Source: Betaproteobacteria bacterium
GTDB taxonomy: Bacteria > Acidobacteriota > Terriglobia > Acidiferrales > UBA7541
Direction: 5' to 3'
Assembly (NCBI GenBank): GCA_903970165.1
Contig: CAJCHZ010000027.1
Span: forward strand, 62,001-126,000
Length of the DNA: 64,000 bases
Both the position numbers and the translations under genes were made by a program. The stretch's first letter is position 1. Each line of letters starts with the position of its first letter. Positions 26,900 to 35,548 of this stretch are shown piece after piece. Under the pieces are notes generated by a model. It worked only from the letters and a program-made list of their open reading frames with translations. It had not been told where the DNA came from and made no database searches.

Positions 26900-27976
26900 T
26901 CAGTTCTCGACGCGGATAGCGTCCGCAATCGCGAAAACAAATTCGCGTTCTCCGTTCATTGGACCGCAGGCGGGAAGACGCACCCGCAGAAGCTGGCCTT
27001 CGCCACAATCCATTTCGAGCAATTCACTGGCGCCCGCATAGATTTGTTGCCGGACAGAGGCGCGGAATTTCACTTCGCTGATCTGGCGCGTACCGTCGGT
27101 GCAAAGGCGAATCGCTTCCGGCCTGAGAGAAAAAACCGCGGGGCCGTCCGCGTCCTCGACCGGCCAGCGAAGGGCCCCGCACGTGGCGATGCTGCCGCGG
27201 ATTTCACCGCGCAACAGATTCGTTTGTCCGATGAACTGAGCGGTATAAGCCGTCGCGGGACGCGCGTAAATTTCACGTGGGGAAGCGACCTGTTCGAGTG
27301 TGCCATCTCGCAGCAGGGCTATCCGGTCGGAAAGCGCCATGGCTTCTTCCTGATCGTGCGTAACGAAAAGAAACGTGATGCCGACTTCTCGTTGCAGCGC
27401 TTTCAACTCGCCTTGCATTTGCTTGCGTAAGTTTGCGTCCAGAGCAGAAAGCGGTTCGTCGAGAAGCAAAAGCTTGGGGCGGTTGATCAGCGCGCGTGCC
27501 AGCGCGACGCGCTGCTGCTGGCCACCGCTCAAGGTGGCGGGACGCGCGCCCGCGAACTCCGCCATCTTCACCATTCTCAACGCTTCGTCCACGCGGCCGG
27601 GAATGTCGCTCTTCAAAGCGCCCTGCGCACGCAATCCATACGCCACGTTGTCACGCACGTTCAGATGCGGGAAAAGCGCGTAATTCTGGAAAACTGTGTT
27701 CACCCGGCGCCTGTAAGGGGGCAGGGTATCCAGCCGCTCGCCCGCCATCCAGATTTCCCCTCCTGTAGGTTGCTCAAAACCAGCGATCAACCGCAATAGC
27801 GTGGTCTTGCCCGAACCGCTCTCGCCGAGCAGTGTCAAAAATTCCCCTGAAGCGATATTCAGCGAAATGTTTTTCAAAACGTCGCGCGTGCCGAAGCGCT
27901 TCGCCGCCGCGCGCACTTCGAGCAGTGGACCCTTGGCATCCAGGGAAGCAGCCTGCGGATTGGCGGCGCCGCTCAC
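26900..27976 (-). CDS. PotA-like polyamine ABC transporter ATP-binding protein
   Basis: This 358-residue ATPase has Walker [11 protein letters not shown]-loop [13 protein letters not shown], signature LSGGQQQR, Walker B LLLLDEP, D-loop SALDANL and the switch His in [12 protein letters not shown]-terminal TOBE domain (about 260-358) follows, as in PotA and FbpC. It powers uptake through the two permeases. Its start overlaps the PotD-like stop by four bases. The PotA/FbpC family also serves iron and thiamine, so substrate rests on the operon context. Confidence 0.93.
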   Translation of the reverse strand: MSGAANPQAASLDAKGPLLEVRAAAKRFGTRDVLKNISLNIASGEFLTLLGESGSGKTTLLRLIAGFEQPTGGEIWMAGERLDTLPPYRRRVNTVFQNYALFPHLNVRDNVAYGLRAQGALKSDIPGRVDEALRMVKMAEFAGARPATLSGGQQQRVALARALINRPKLLLLDEPLSALDANLRKQMQGELKALQREVGITFLFVTHDQEEAMALSDRIALLRDGTLEQVASPREIYARPATAYTAQFIGQTNLLRGEIRGSIATCGALRWPVEDADGPAVFSLRPEAIRLCTDGTRQISEVKFRASVRQQIYAGASELLEMDCGEGQLLRVRLPACGPMNGEREFVFAIADAIRVEN

Positions 27977-29034
27977 TGCGAGGCTTTCACCTCGTTCCAG
28001 ATTTCGTTGTACTTGGAGCGCCGCGGCACGTCCTGCCAGAAATAGATTCGCTGCATGTACGCGTCGGGATTGTCCATGTGCAGATTTTTCTTTTCCTCAG
28101 GCGACATGAAAGAGCCCGCTTCTGGATTGGCGGGCGCATACCCAGTAAGGTCCGTCACTTTTTTTTGCGTCTGCGCCTCAATCAGGTAATCCAGAAACTG
28201 CAGCGCAATCTCTTTGTGCTGGCTGGCGGAGGTGATCATCAGGTGATCGATCCATCCCGTTGTGTTCTCTTTAGGAATCAGCTCTTTGATAGGGAATCCG
28301 AGTCGGCGCAGTTGGTTGGTCATGAGCGGCCAGCCCATGGCCATGACCACTTCGTGGTTTTGAAACAGATTGGTTAGTTCACCGCCTGTGGACCAAATCT
28401 TGCGGATATTCGGTTTCAGTTCGATAAGTTTCTTTTTGACTTCCTCAAGCTGAGCGTCCGAGAGATTGTACAACTGCGACGGATCAGGCTTGTCATATCC
28501 AAGAACCTGAGCCGCCATATAAATTGTGGAAAGATCGTCCCACACCGAGATCTTGTTCTTGAAATGGGGATCCCACAGGGCCGCCCATGAGTCTGGCTCT
28601 TGCTCAATCGACTTGGAGTCGTACAGCAACGGGTTGGGGCCCCACATGAAAGGAACGCCGTAGGTCTGCCCATTGGCTTTGACGAGTGGCAGGTTTTTCA
28701 GCTTTGGAGAGATCTGAGAGTAAGAAGGAAGTTTCGAAAGATCGAGCGGGGCCGCGAGTCCCGTGCGTGTAATCATCGCCGCGACGTCGCTGGAAGGAGA
28801 AATGACGTCGTAATTGGATGCGCTGCCACCGCGGAGCTTCGCGACGAGTTCGTCGCTCGAACCCATGTAAGCGGCCACGATTTTGCAGTGGTGAGCCTCC
28901 TCAAATGCGTGCAAAAACGAAGGATCGGCGTATCCTTCCCAGACGAGCAGGCTCAGAGTGTCTTCCTTTTTCTTGCAGGCGCCGCAGACCGTCGCGAGCA
29001 CCAGTATTCCCGCAAAGATTGCTCGCTGTCTCAT
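27973..29034 (-). CDS. PotD-like polyamine-binding lipoprotein
   Basis: This 353-residue periplasmic binding protein has a lipoprotein signal ([20 protein letters not shown], lipobox ending VCGAC). The mature part opens [20 protein letters not shown], the typical PotD/PotF 'NWxxYxxP..L..FE' start, then [16 protein letters not shown] and [15 protein letters not shown]. It matches the SBP_bac_8/PotD family and would capture spermidine, putrescine or a related cation and hand it to the permeases. Acidic ligand contacts cannot be assigned exactly from sequence alone. Confidence 0.9.
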   Translation of the reverse strand: MRQRAIFAGILVLATVCGACKKKEDTLSLLVWEGYADPSFLHAFEEAHHCKIVAAYMGSSDELVAKLRGGSASNYDVISPSSDVAAMITRTGLAAPLDLSKLPSYSQISPKLKNLPLVKANGQTYGVPFMWGPNPLLYDSKSIEQEPDSWAALWDPHFKNKISVWDDLSTIYMAAQVLGYDKPDPSQLYNLSDAQLEEVKKKLIELKPNIRKIWSTGGELTNLFQNHEVVMAMGWPLMTNQLRRLGFPIKELIPKENTTGWIDHLMITSASQHKEIALQFLDYLIEAQTQKKVTDLTGYAPANPEAGSFMSPEEKKNLHMDNPDAYMQRIYFWQDVPRRSKYNEIWNEVKASQ

Positions 29035-29089
29035 GCTCTCCCTCCCAACCGTTGGCCTTCTTCCGCACAGCGGCCTTCGGCAAGAACAT

Positions 29090-29920
29090 CTAAAACGTCG
29101 GCGGCGTATTCACCCATAACAGCCACGTCTCCGAACGCCCGGGATTCCTCCAGCGGTGCGGCGTGGAGCTTTCAAAATACAGGCTGTCTCCCGGCTTCAG
29201 CCGGTAATGTTCCTTGCCGCTCAGCCAAATCTCAAAATCGCCGCGAAGAATGTGCAAAAATTCTTCGCCCTCGTGCGAATAGGATTCGCCGCTTCCGCCG
29301 CCCGGCTTGATACGGAAAAGATGCGGTTCCATCGCCGTTTGCCCCCAGGCCAGAAGTTCCATGCGCACGCCGGGAGTTGTCTCCAGAATCTTGCGCTGGC
29401 CTGGACGCACAAGCCGCGGATTCTCCGCCGCGGTTTCAAATAGCGACAGGATATTCGTGCGATAAAATCTCGCAATGCGCCGCAGCGTCGAAATCGAAGA
29501 CCGCATTTGCCCGCGTTCGAGCGCGCTGAGAAAGCCGACGGAAACTTTCGTGGCCCGCGCCACCTGCGCGAGCGACAACCCGCGCTTCGTGCGCAACCGC
29601 CGGAATCGCTGCCCCGGCAATGGAACCGCATCCACCGGCGCCGAAACAACGCCCTGCCGCTTGAGCACGTGAACGATCGCTGCGGGATTCAATCCGCGCG
29701 CCCGCCGGAGAAAAACGGCCCGCTGCAGCAACCGCACGTCCGATTCCGAATACAGCCGGTAACGGCTCTCGGTGCGCTGTGGAGAAACCAACCCCAGGGC
29801 CTCCCACGCTCGCAAGGCCGAGGAAGAGATACCCACGCGCCGCGCCACCTCGCTGATGCGCAAAAGCCCCCGGCCCACTTGATTTGCTAATGGCTTGGAG
29901 AAATTCTTTCCGCTTGACAC
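29090..29920 (-). CDS. Fused MerR-type HTH, XRE HTH and cupin transcriptional regulator
   Basis: A 276-residue regulator with three modules: a MerR-like winged helix at residues 20-90 (LRISEVARRVGISSSALRAWEALGLVSPQRTESRYRLYSESDV), an XRE/Cro helix-turn-helix at 105-160 (LRTKRGLSLAQVARATKVSVGFLSALERGQ), and a cupin_2 sensor at 195-270 (HEGEEFLHILRGDFEIWL...PGDSLYF). XRE-cupin proteins include PuuR, the putrescine repressor; the extra MerR domain is unusual. The GTG start has GGGAG right before it. It is 55 bases upstream of the PotD-like gene, so it likely heads and controls that operon and the divergent receptor. Confidence 0.9.
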   Translation of the reverse strand: MSSGKNFSKPLANQVGRGLLRISEVARRVGISSSALRAWEALGLVSPQRTESRYRLYSESDVRLLQRAVFLRRARGLNPAAIVHVLKRQGVVSAPVDAVPLPGQRFRRLRTKRGLSLAQVARATKVSVGFLSALERGQMRSSISTLRRIARFYRTNILSLFETAAENPRLVRPGQRKILETTPGVRMELLAWGQTAMEPHLFRIKPGGGSGESYSHEGEEFLHILRGDFEIWLSGKEHYRLKPGDSLYFESSTPHRWRNPGRSETWLLWVNTPPTF

Positions 29921-29948
29921 GGCTCCCGGCTTTCTCTAAGTTTGCGGG

Positions 29949-29977
29949 ATTATAGTAAGGTTTCCGGGGCTCAGCAA
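29949..29977 (-). promoter_or_regulatory. Promoter of the regulator/polyamine transporter operon
   Basis: On the minus strand TTGCTG (29977-29972), a 17-base spacer and a perfect TATAAT (29954-29949) stand about 29 bases before the GTG start. The same bases read TATAGT on the plus strand, so divergent transcription of the TonB receptor may begin here too. Confidence 0.6.
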
Positions 29978-29979
29978 TA

Positions 29980-30010
29980 CCGAAGAATCCGGGGAAAAAG
30001 AATTCTTCGG
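29980..30010. promoter_or_regulatory. 9-bp inverted repeat, candidate operator between divergent genes
   Basis: CCGAAGAAT at 29980-29988 and ATTCTTCGG at 30002-30010 are perfect inverted arms 13 bases apart. They abut the -35 box of the regulator promoter and end 16 bases before the receptor start codon, so this could be an operator for the MerR-XRE-cupin protein or a leader hairpin of the receptor mRNA. Confidence 0.5.
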
Positions 30011-30026
30011 CACTGGGGGTGAGTTC

Positions 30027-33000
30027 ATGAAAGTGGTTGAAAGGCTCGGGCCGAGCCGCGCGTTGTATTTCCGCAATTTTGTTTTCCTTCCGGTTCTTGC
30101 GCTGTGTTTGCTTGCCGCGGTGCCTTTCGCCCGCTCCCAAAGCACCGGCGGACGCATTCGCGGCACCGTCAGCGATCCTAGCGGCGCCTCCGTGGCCGCC
30201 GCCACCGTCACACTCATAAACGAGGCCACACACGCCACCCGCGACGTGCAGACCGGCGCAAGCGGCGAATACGTTTTCCTCGAAGTGCCCGTTGGCAACT
30301 ACGAAATTAACGTCACCCAGGCGGGCTTCAAGAAGTTTGTGCGCAAGGGCATTACTCTCGATCTCAACGAAGTGGCCAGCGTGGACATCACTTTGCAGAT
30401 CGGCTCAGCCGCGGAGAGCGTCGAAGTCACCGGCGAGCCACCGGTTGTGGACACCAGCTCGACGCAACTCGGCGCAGTGGTCAACGAACGCGCCTCGACC
30501 CAATTGCCCTTGAATCAACGCGACGTCTACCAACTGCTACAGTTGCAGCCCGGCGTTCAGTCGCAGCTCGGCAACGATCTTTTCTACGGCTCCGACAAAC
30601 CCGGTGTCGTCACCGTCAACGGCGGCCGCGGCCGTTCCAACAACTACTCCGTAAATGGCGGCGACGGCAACGACCTCTTCGCCAATCTCCCCGCCATCGA
30701 GCCTTCTCCCGACAGCATCGAGGAGTTCCGCGTCATCACCAACACGTTCGACGCCGAGTATGGCCGCAACTCCGGCTCCGTCGTCAATGTCGTCACCAAG
30801 TCCGGCACAAACTCCATCCACGGCAGCTTTTACGAATTTTTCCGCAACGACGTTCTCAATGCCCACCCCTTCACCTTTTTCCAGGCCCCCAAACCTGAAT
30901 TCCGCCAGAACCAGTTCGGCGGCACCATCGGCGGACCGATTAAAAAGGATAAGACTTTCTTTTTCGGTTCGTATGAAGGCCGTCGCATCGTGCAGGGCAT
31001 TGTCTCGCAACCCATCCCTGTCCCCACCGGCGCCGAACTTAACAACGGTGACTTTTCTTCTGGGTCGACGTTTGCGGGATCGCTCACCGACGCCACCGTC
31101 GCGAACATTCTTCAGAATCGTTGCGGCAGCAACGCACCTCCCTCATTGCCTGCAAACGAAAGACTATCGGGTACAGCCCAGGCAGCCGTCGCAAGTGTGG
31201 CGGCTGGTGGCGTTCCCGTACCCTACACCTCCATCTTCCCCCAAAATCAGATTCCCATTGGATGCTACGACCCCGTCGCCCTCAGCCTCCTACAATATGT
31301 ACCCGGGGCTGGCGGCAGCGGCGGAGTTCAGGTCACTCCGAACATGACTGACCGTGGCGACCAGTTCCAAATCCGCGTCGACCACAATTTTAACAATAAT
31401 CAGAAGACCGCTTTCTATTACTACTTCGATGACGACAATACGCTCGACCCTTTCGCAAAATTCCAGGCCTCCGGCGCCACTACCGGCAACTTCCCCGGCG
31501 TCTACGCCACCCGCACCCAGCAGCTGAACATCACCCACACCTCTACCATTGGCTCGAGCGCGGTCAACGAGGCCCGCTTCAGCTATTTCCGAGAGGGCCA
31601 GCTCAAGTTTGACGCTCCGACGCGCACAAATTCCATCCAGGCTTCCTGCGGAACTGGCGCAGCCTCGGCTTTCTGCTTTACAGGCACTTCAGACACGCCC
31701 CTCGTGGATGACAGCGGCAACGCCCTCGGCACCAACCCCGACTACGGCATCCATTCCGGCCTTGGCGCCAAGGTAGAAGGCGTCCCTTTCATTAGCGTCG
31801 GCGGCGGCTTCACCATCGGCAACAATTACAACGGACAGCTTCCGCAGGTTGGCAACACGTACCAGTTCAGCGACAACTACAGCAAAATCATCGGCCCGCA
31901 CAGCCTCAAGTTTGGCGCCGACGTCCGCTATCAGATGTTCAACCAACTTCTCTATTTCGACGTCAACGGTGACCTCTCCTTTCAATCCGCCGTGCCTTCT
32001 CTCGGCGGCAACGATGTGGGTTTTGACAATGCCTATCCGGACTTTCTCCTTGGCCTCGGCAACAGCTATTTCCAAGGCTCCGCGCAGCACGAACTCGTCC
32101 GCAGCACCTCCATCTATCTCTACGCCCAGGACAGTTGGAAAATTAAATCCAACGTTACGTTGAACTACGGCCTTCGTTGGGAAATGAACACACCGCTCAC
32201 CGACATCGGCCAGAAAGTCCAGACCTTCCGTCCCGGAGAAGTCTCGACCATCTATCCGTGCAGTCTTTCCCCAAGTGACCCGCTTTTCGCCACGTATGGA
32301 GCGGGTGAGGCCGGTTGCAATGCTGCTGGGGTTACGCCCGTAGGCCTCGTCTTTCCCGGGGACAAAGGCGTCCCCGAATCGCTCACCAACACCTACTACA
32401 AAGGTTTCGCTCCGCGCCTCGGCCTTAACTGGAGCCCCGGCTGGCATGATGGCTGGCTCGCCAAACTCACCGGCGGTCCATCCAAGACCAGCGTCAGCCT
32501 CGGTTACGGAATCTTCTACAACCCGATCGAGCAGCTCGTCCTCGAACAGTTCAGCGCCGAGCCTCCCTTCGGCGGTAGCAATTTCATTACGAGCCCACTC
32601 CTGCAAACGCCGTTCGTGGATCAGAGCGGCGACACCTTCCCCAATCCGTTCACCGGCATTCTCGATCCACCGCGCGGCCAGCCCATTGATTGGGCGCAGT
32701 TCCGTCCCATGACCTTCTTTGGCCAATTTCCCGCAAACCTCCGCCTCCAATATTCCGACCAGTACAACCTGACCATCAAGCGCCAGCTCCCCGGAAATAT
32801 TCTTTTCCAGATTGGCTACGTCGGCTCCCAGGGGCACCGACTCCTCGCCAGCTACGAACTAAATCCCGGGAATCCGGGAACTTGCAACGCCTTGGCCGCT
32901 ATCGCCAGCTCGAATGCTGCAGGGGTACTCACCGGCCCAGGCGGAAGCGAAACAACCTGCGGCCCTTTCGGCGAAGATAGTTCCTACTTCATTCCCAATG

Positions 33001-33929
33001 GCACGGTTATTCCCGCCGGCGGTCTCCCATTGCCCTACAATGCGGGAACTGGCGGTTTGAGTGTTCCCGCTGGCCCAGTCTCAGCTCCCGGCGGTGGCAT
33101 CACGCTCGTCGGTCTTCGCCAGTATTCTTCTCCCCTCTGTCAGCCGTTGACGGGTTTGGGTTGCCCCGCCGATGGCACTCCCGTCTTCTCGGGTATCTTC
33201 AGCGAGAACACGGTGGGCCGCTCCAACTACAATTCCTTTCAATCCATGCTGCAAAAACAGTTCTCGCATGGAATTCAGTTCCAGGTTTCCTACACCTACA
33301 GCAAATCCCTCGACAACGCCTCAAGCTTTGAAAGCGCTCTCAACCCGCTCAACTTCAACGCCACCTACGGCCTCTCCGCTTTCGACGCGCGCAATCGTCT
33401 CGTCATTAATTACGTCTGGGATCTTCCCGTTCCGAAATTCGCCGGCTTCAAAGGCAAGCTCCTCGACGGATGGGAACTTACCGGCATCGCCAGCTTCCAG
33501 AGCGGCTTCCCGATTCGCATCACCTCGCAGGATGACGTCGAAGAGCTCGATTCTACCGATCTCTTCGAATTTGCCGGCGAGCCCAACCTCACCGCACCCT
33601 TTCACACACAAAACATTCGCCAAAATAACGGCTACGTTTTCAATCCGAACCTCTTTTCGAATGCCACCGTTAACCCCGGCATGATCGGCAACGCTCCGCG
33701 TTCCATTTGCTGTGGCCCCGGTCTCAATAACTGGGATATGAGCTTCATCAAGGAAACTCAGCTCAACGAGAGATGGCAAATGGAATTCCGCGGCGACGTT
33801 TTCAACATTTGGAATCACGCCCAGTTCTATAGCGTGGACGGTGACATCTCCGACGGCAGCACGTTCGGGCAAGTCCAGCATGTGCACGATCCGCGCCTGG
33901 TCCAGTTTTCGCTGAAGTTTCGCTTCTGA
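30027..33929 (+). CDS. Oar-type TonB-dependent outer-membrane receptor
   Basis: This 1300-residue protein has a signal peptide (cleavage near ARSQS), a carboxypeptidase-regulatory-like domain at about 40-125 (GRIRGTVSDPSGASVAAATVTLIN...), a plug domain (about 135-265; VNGGRGRSNNYSVNGGDGND, SIEEFRVITNTFDAEYGRNSGSVVNVVTKSG), and a long 22-strand barrel ending in an aromatic residue (FSLKFRF). This is the Oar-like subfamily abundant in Acidobacteriota. GGGGGTGAG precedes the ATG. It faces the polyamine transporter operon across a shared 106-bp promoter region and may admit its substrate, but ligands of this subfamily are largely unknown. Confidence 0.93.
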   Translation: MKVVERLGPSRALYFRNFVFLPVLALCLLAAVPFARSQSTGGRIRGTVSDPSGASVAAATVTLINEATHATRDVQTGASGEYVFLEVPVGNYEINVTQAGFKKFVRKGITLDLNEVASVDITLQIGSAAESVEVTGEPPVVDTSSTQLGAVVNERASTQLPLNQRDVYQLLQLQPGVQSQLGNDLFYGSDKPGVVTVNGGRGRSNNYSVNGGDGNDLFANLPAIEPSPDSIEEFRVITNTFDAEYGRNSGSVVNVVTKSGTNSIHGSFYEFFRNDVLNAHPFTFFQAPKPEFRQNQFGGTIGGPIKKDKTFFFGSYEGRRIVQGIVSQPIPVPTGAELNNGDFSSGSTFAGSLTDATVANILQNRCGSNAPPSLPANERLSGTAQAAVASVAAGGVPVPYTSIFPQNQIPIGCYDPVALSLLQYVPGAGGSGGVQVTPNMTDRGDQFQIRVDHNFNNNQKTAFYYYFDDDNTLDPFAKFQASGATTGNFPGVYATRTQQLNITHTSTIGSSAVNEARFSYFREGQLKFDAPTRTNSIQASCGTGAASAFCFTGTSDTPLVDDSGNALGTNPDYGIHSGLGAKVEGVPFISVGGGFTIGNNYNGQLPQVGNTYQFSDNYSKIIGPHSLKFGADVRYQMFNQLLYFDVNGDLSFQSAVPSLGGNDVGFDNAYPDFLLGLGNSYFQGSAQHELVRSTSIYLYAQDSWKIKSNVTLNYGLRWEMNTPLTDIGQKVQTFRPGEVSTIYPCSLSPSDPLFATYGAGEAGCNAAGVTPVGLVFPGDKGVPESLTNTYYKGFAPRLGLNWSPGWHDGWLAKLTGGPSKTSVSLGYGIFYNPIEQLVLEQFSAEPPFGGSNFITSPLLQTPFVDQSGDTFPNPFTGILDPPRGQPIDWAQFRPMTFFGQFPANLRLQYSDQYNLTIKRQLPGNILFQIGYVGSQGHRLLASYELNPGNPGTCNALAAIASSNAAGVLTGPGGSETTCGPFGEDSSYFIPNGTVIPAGGLPLPYNAGTGGLSVPAGPVSAPGGGITLVGLRQYSSPLCQPLTGLGCPADGTPVFSGIFSENTVGRSNYNSFQSMLQKQFSHGIQFQVSYTYSKSLDNASSFESALNPLNFNATYGLSAFDARNRLVINYVWDLPVPKFAGFKGKLLDGWELTGIASFQSGFPIRITSQDDVEELDSTDLFEFAGEPNLTAPFHTQNIRQNNGYVFNPNLFSNATVNPGMIGNAPRSICCGPGLNNWDMSFIKETQLNERWQMEFRGDVFNIWNHAQFYSVDGDISDGSTFGQVQHVHDPRLVQFSLKFRF

Positions 33930-33955
33930 AGCCGCCGAGGGCCCATCTGTTTCGA

Positions 33956-33984
33956 AAGGCGCCCCCGGTCCGCTGGGGCGCCTT
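33956..33984 (+). terminator. Strong GC hairpin after the TonB receptor gene
   Basis: AAGGCGCCCC (33956-33965), a 9-base loop and GGGGCGCCTT (33975-33984) form a perfect 10-bp stem 26 bases past the stop. No T-run follows, so termination may be weak or Rho-assisted, or the hairpin may only protect the mRNA end. Confidence 0.6.
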
Positions 33985-34109
33985 CGCGCGTTCGAAGAAT
34001 CTGAGAGAATAGAGAAAGCTCTCGGTAGCCTCGTTAGTACAAACTGACCGCAGGGAACAGACCTGCCAGCGTTGGCCCTTCCCGGCCACACAGCTTACGG
34101 AATAAGAAA

Positions 34110-35492
34110 ATGCACGACGCATTAAAAAAGGAAATCGCCACTTACGAAAAGCGCACGCCCAAATCCGCCGCCGCGCATAAGCGCGCTCTGGAGCGCATTC
34201 CGCTCGGCGTCGCCAGCAACTACCGCCATTACGAACCGTACCCGCTCTTTGTACAAGACGGAAAGGGCAGCAAGATTCACGACATTGACGGCCACGAGTA
34301 CATAGATCACAACCTCTGCTTCGGTGCTCTGATGGCGGGCCATTGCCATCCCGCCGTAGTAAAAGCCGTCGAGCAAAAACTCCACGAAGGCACCACCTTC
34401 GGCATGCCCCATGACATGGAGTGGGAACTGGCTGATGAAATCTGCAAGCGCTATCCCGTGGAAATGGTGCGCTTCGGCTCCAGCGGCACGGAAGTCACCA
34501 TGCACGCCTGCCGTATCGCGCGTGCTGCCACCGGCCGAGACAAAATCCTGAAGTTCGAGGGCGCCTACCACGGTTTGCACGACACCGCACTCGTCAGCGT
34601 CAAGCCTAAGGACCCCGAGTACGGCGATCCCGACGCTCCCACTTCTGTTCCCGGCGGTGGCGGCATTCCTAAAGCGTCGCTGGCCAACGTCGTCGTCGCC
34701 GCGTTCAACAATCTCCCCAGCGTAGAGCGCCGCTTCCGCGAAAATCCCGGCCAGATCGCCGCCATCATCCTCGAACCCATCCTGATGAACGTTGGCCTCT
34801 GTATCCCCCAGCCCGGCTTTCTCAAGGGCCTGCGCGATATCGCCACGAAAAACGGCGCTTTGCTCATCTTCGACGAAGTAAAAACGGGCGCGAAACTCGC
34901 TTGGGGCGGCGCGAGCGAATTCTTCGGCGTCAAGCCCGATATGATTTGCCTCGCCAAATCCATCGGCGGCGGCATGCCGCTCGCCGCATTCGGCGCAAGC
35001 CGCCCCGTGATGGATCTCATCGCCCAGCACAAGGTTTTTCACGGCGGCACCTACAACACCAATCGCGCGGCCATGGCCGCTGGTCTCGCTATGTTCCGCG
35101 AAGTTCTCACGCGCGAGAACTACGCCCACGTTGACAAGCTCAGCAAGAAACTCACCGAAGGTTACCGGGCCATCGTCAAAAAATCCGGTCTGCAAGCCTA
35201 CGTGGCCAGCGCCGGCGTCAACGGCGCGCTGATGCTCTACCCCCAGGAGATTCGCAACTATCGCGATTGGACGAAAATCGACATCGACCTCTGGCGACAC
35301 TACTGGTTCGCCATGGTCAACCGCGGCGTCCTTCCGCAACCGTACTGGTGGGACGAGCAATGGACCATTTCCGTGCAACACACCGAAGCCGATATGGATA
35401 AACATCTGGCTGTCTTCGACGAAGTCGCCCCAGCTCTGGCAGCAGCGCAACTGGAGCGCGGCGCACTCTATGTAGGCGCTGCCGGTCACTGA
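34110..35492 (+). CDS. Class III PLP-dependent aminotransferase (glutamate-1-semialdehyde aminomutase-like)
   Basis: This 460-residue fold-type I PLP enzyme contains FGSSGTEVTMHACRIARAATGRDKILKFEGAYHG, the DE pair in LLIFDEVKTG, and the Schiff-base lysine in ICLAKSIGGGMPLAAFG. The closest known type is glutamate-1-semialdehyde 2,1-aminomutase (HemL), but the protein is longer than the usual ~430 and sits in a polyamine/GABA cluster, not with tetrapyrrole genes. A role as putrescine or other amine transaminase, giving 4-aminobutanal for the following dehydrogenase, fits the context; this is inference. A terminator follows directly. Confidence 0.85.
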   Translation: MHDALKKEIATYEKRTPKSAAAHKRALERIPLGVASNYRHYEPYPLFVQDGKGSKIHDIDGHEYIDHNLCFGALMAGHCHPAVVKAVEQKLHEGTTFGMPHDMEWELADEICKRYPVEMVRFGSSGTEVTMHACRIARAATGRDKILKFEGAYHGLHDTALVSVKPKDPEYGDPDAPTSVPGGGGIPKASLANVVVAAFNNLPSVERRFRENPGQIAAIILEPILMNVGLCIPQPGFLKGLRDIATKNGALLIFDEVKTGAKLAWGGASEFFGVKPDMICLAKSIGGGMPLAAFGASRPVMDLIAQHKVFHGGTYNTNRAAMAAGLAMFREVLTRENYAHVDKLSKKLTEGYRAIVKKSGLQAYVASAGVNGALMLYPQEIRNYRDWTKIDIDLWRHYWFAMVNRGVLPQPYWWDEQWTISVQHTEADMDKHLAVFDEVAPALAAAQLERGALYVGAAGH

Positions 35493-35499
35493 TTTTGGA

Positions 35500-35526
35500 A
35501 GGGTCATCCTTCCCCGGGATGACCCT
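35500..35526 (+). terminator. Rho-independent terminator after the aminotransferase gene
   Basis: AGGGTCATCC (35500-35509), a 7-base loop and GGATGACCCT (35517-35526) form a perfect 10-bp stem, followed by CTTTTGGTTTTG. It starts 7 bases after the stop codon and lies before the chosen start of the permease gene, so some attenuation between the two is expected. Confidence 0.8.
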
Positions 35527-35548
35527 CTTTTGGTTTTGTGGCACAAAC

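Noticed and set aside
31689..32837. 382-residue minus-strand frame inside the TonB receptor gene
   Set aside because: No family resemblance and fully inside a well supported 1300-residue gene.
34110..35492. Calling this gene hemL (tetrapyrrole biosynthesis)
   Set aside because: The fold type fits but the neighbours are amine catabolism genes and no tetrapyrrole gene is present, so the symbol would overstate the evidence.
34122..35546. 474-residue open frame on the minus strand, opposite the aminotransferase
   Set aside because: It is the antisense of a strongly recognised PLP enzyme gene; the peptide resembles no family and follows the codon bias of the plus strand.
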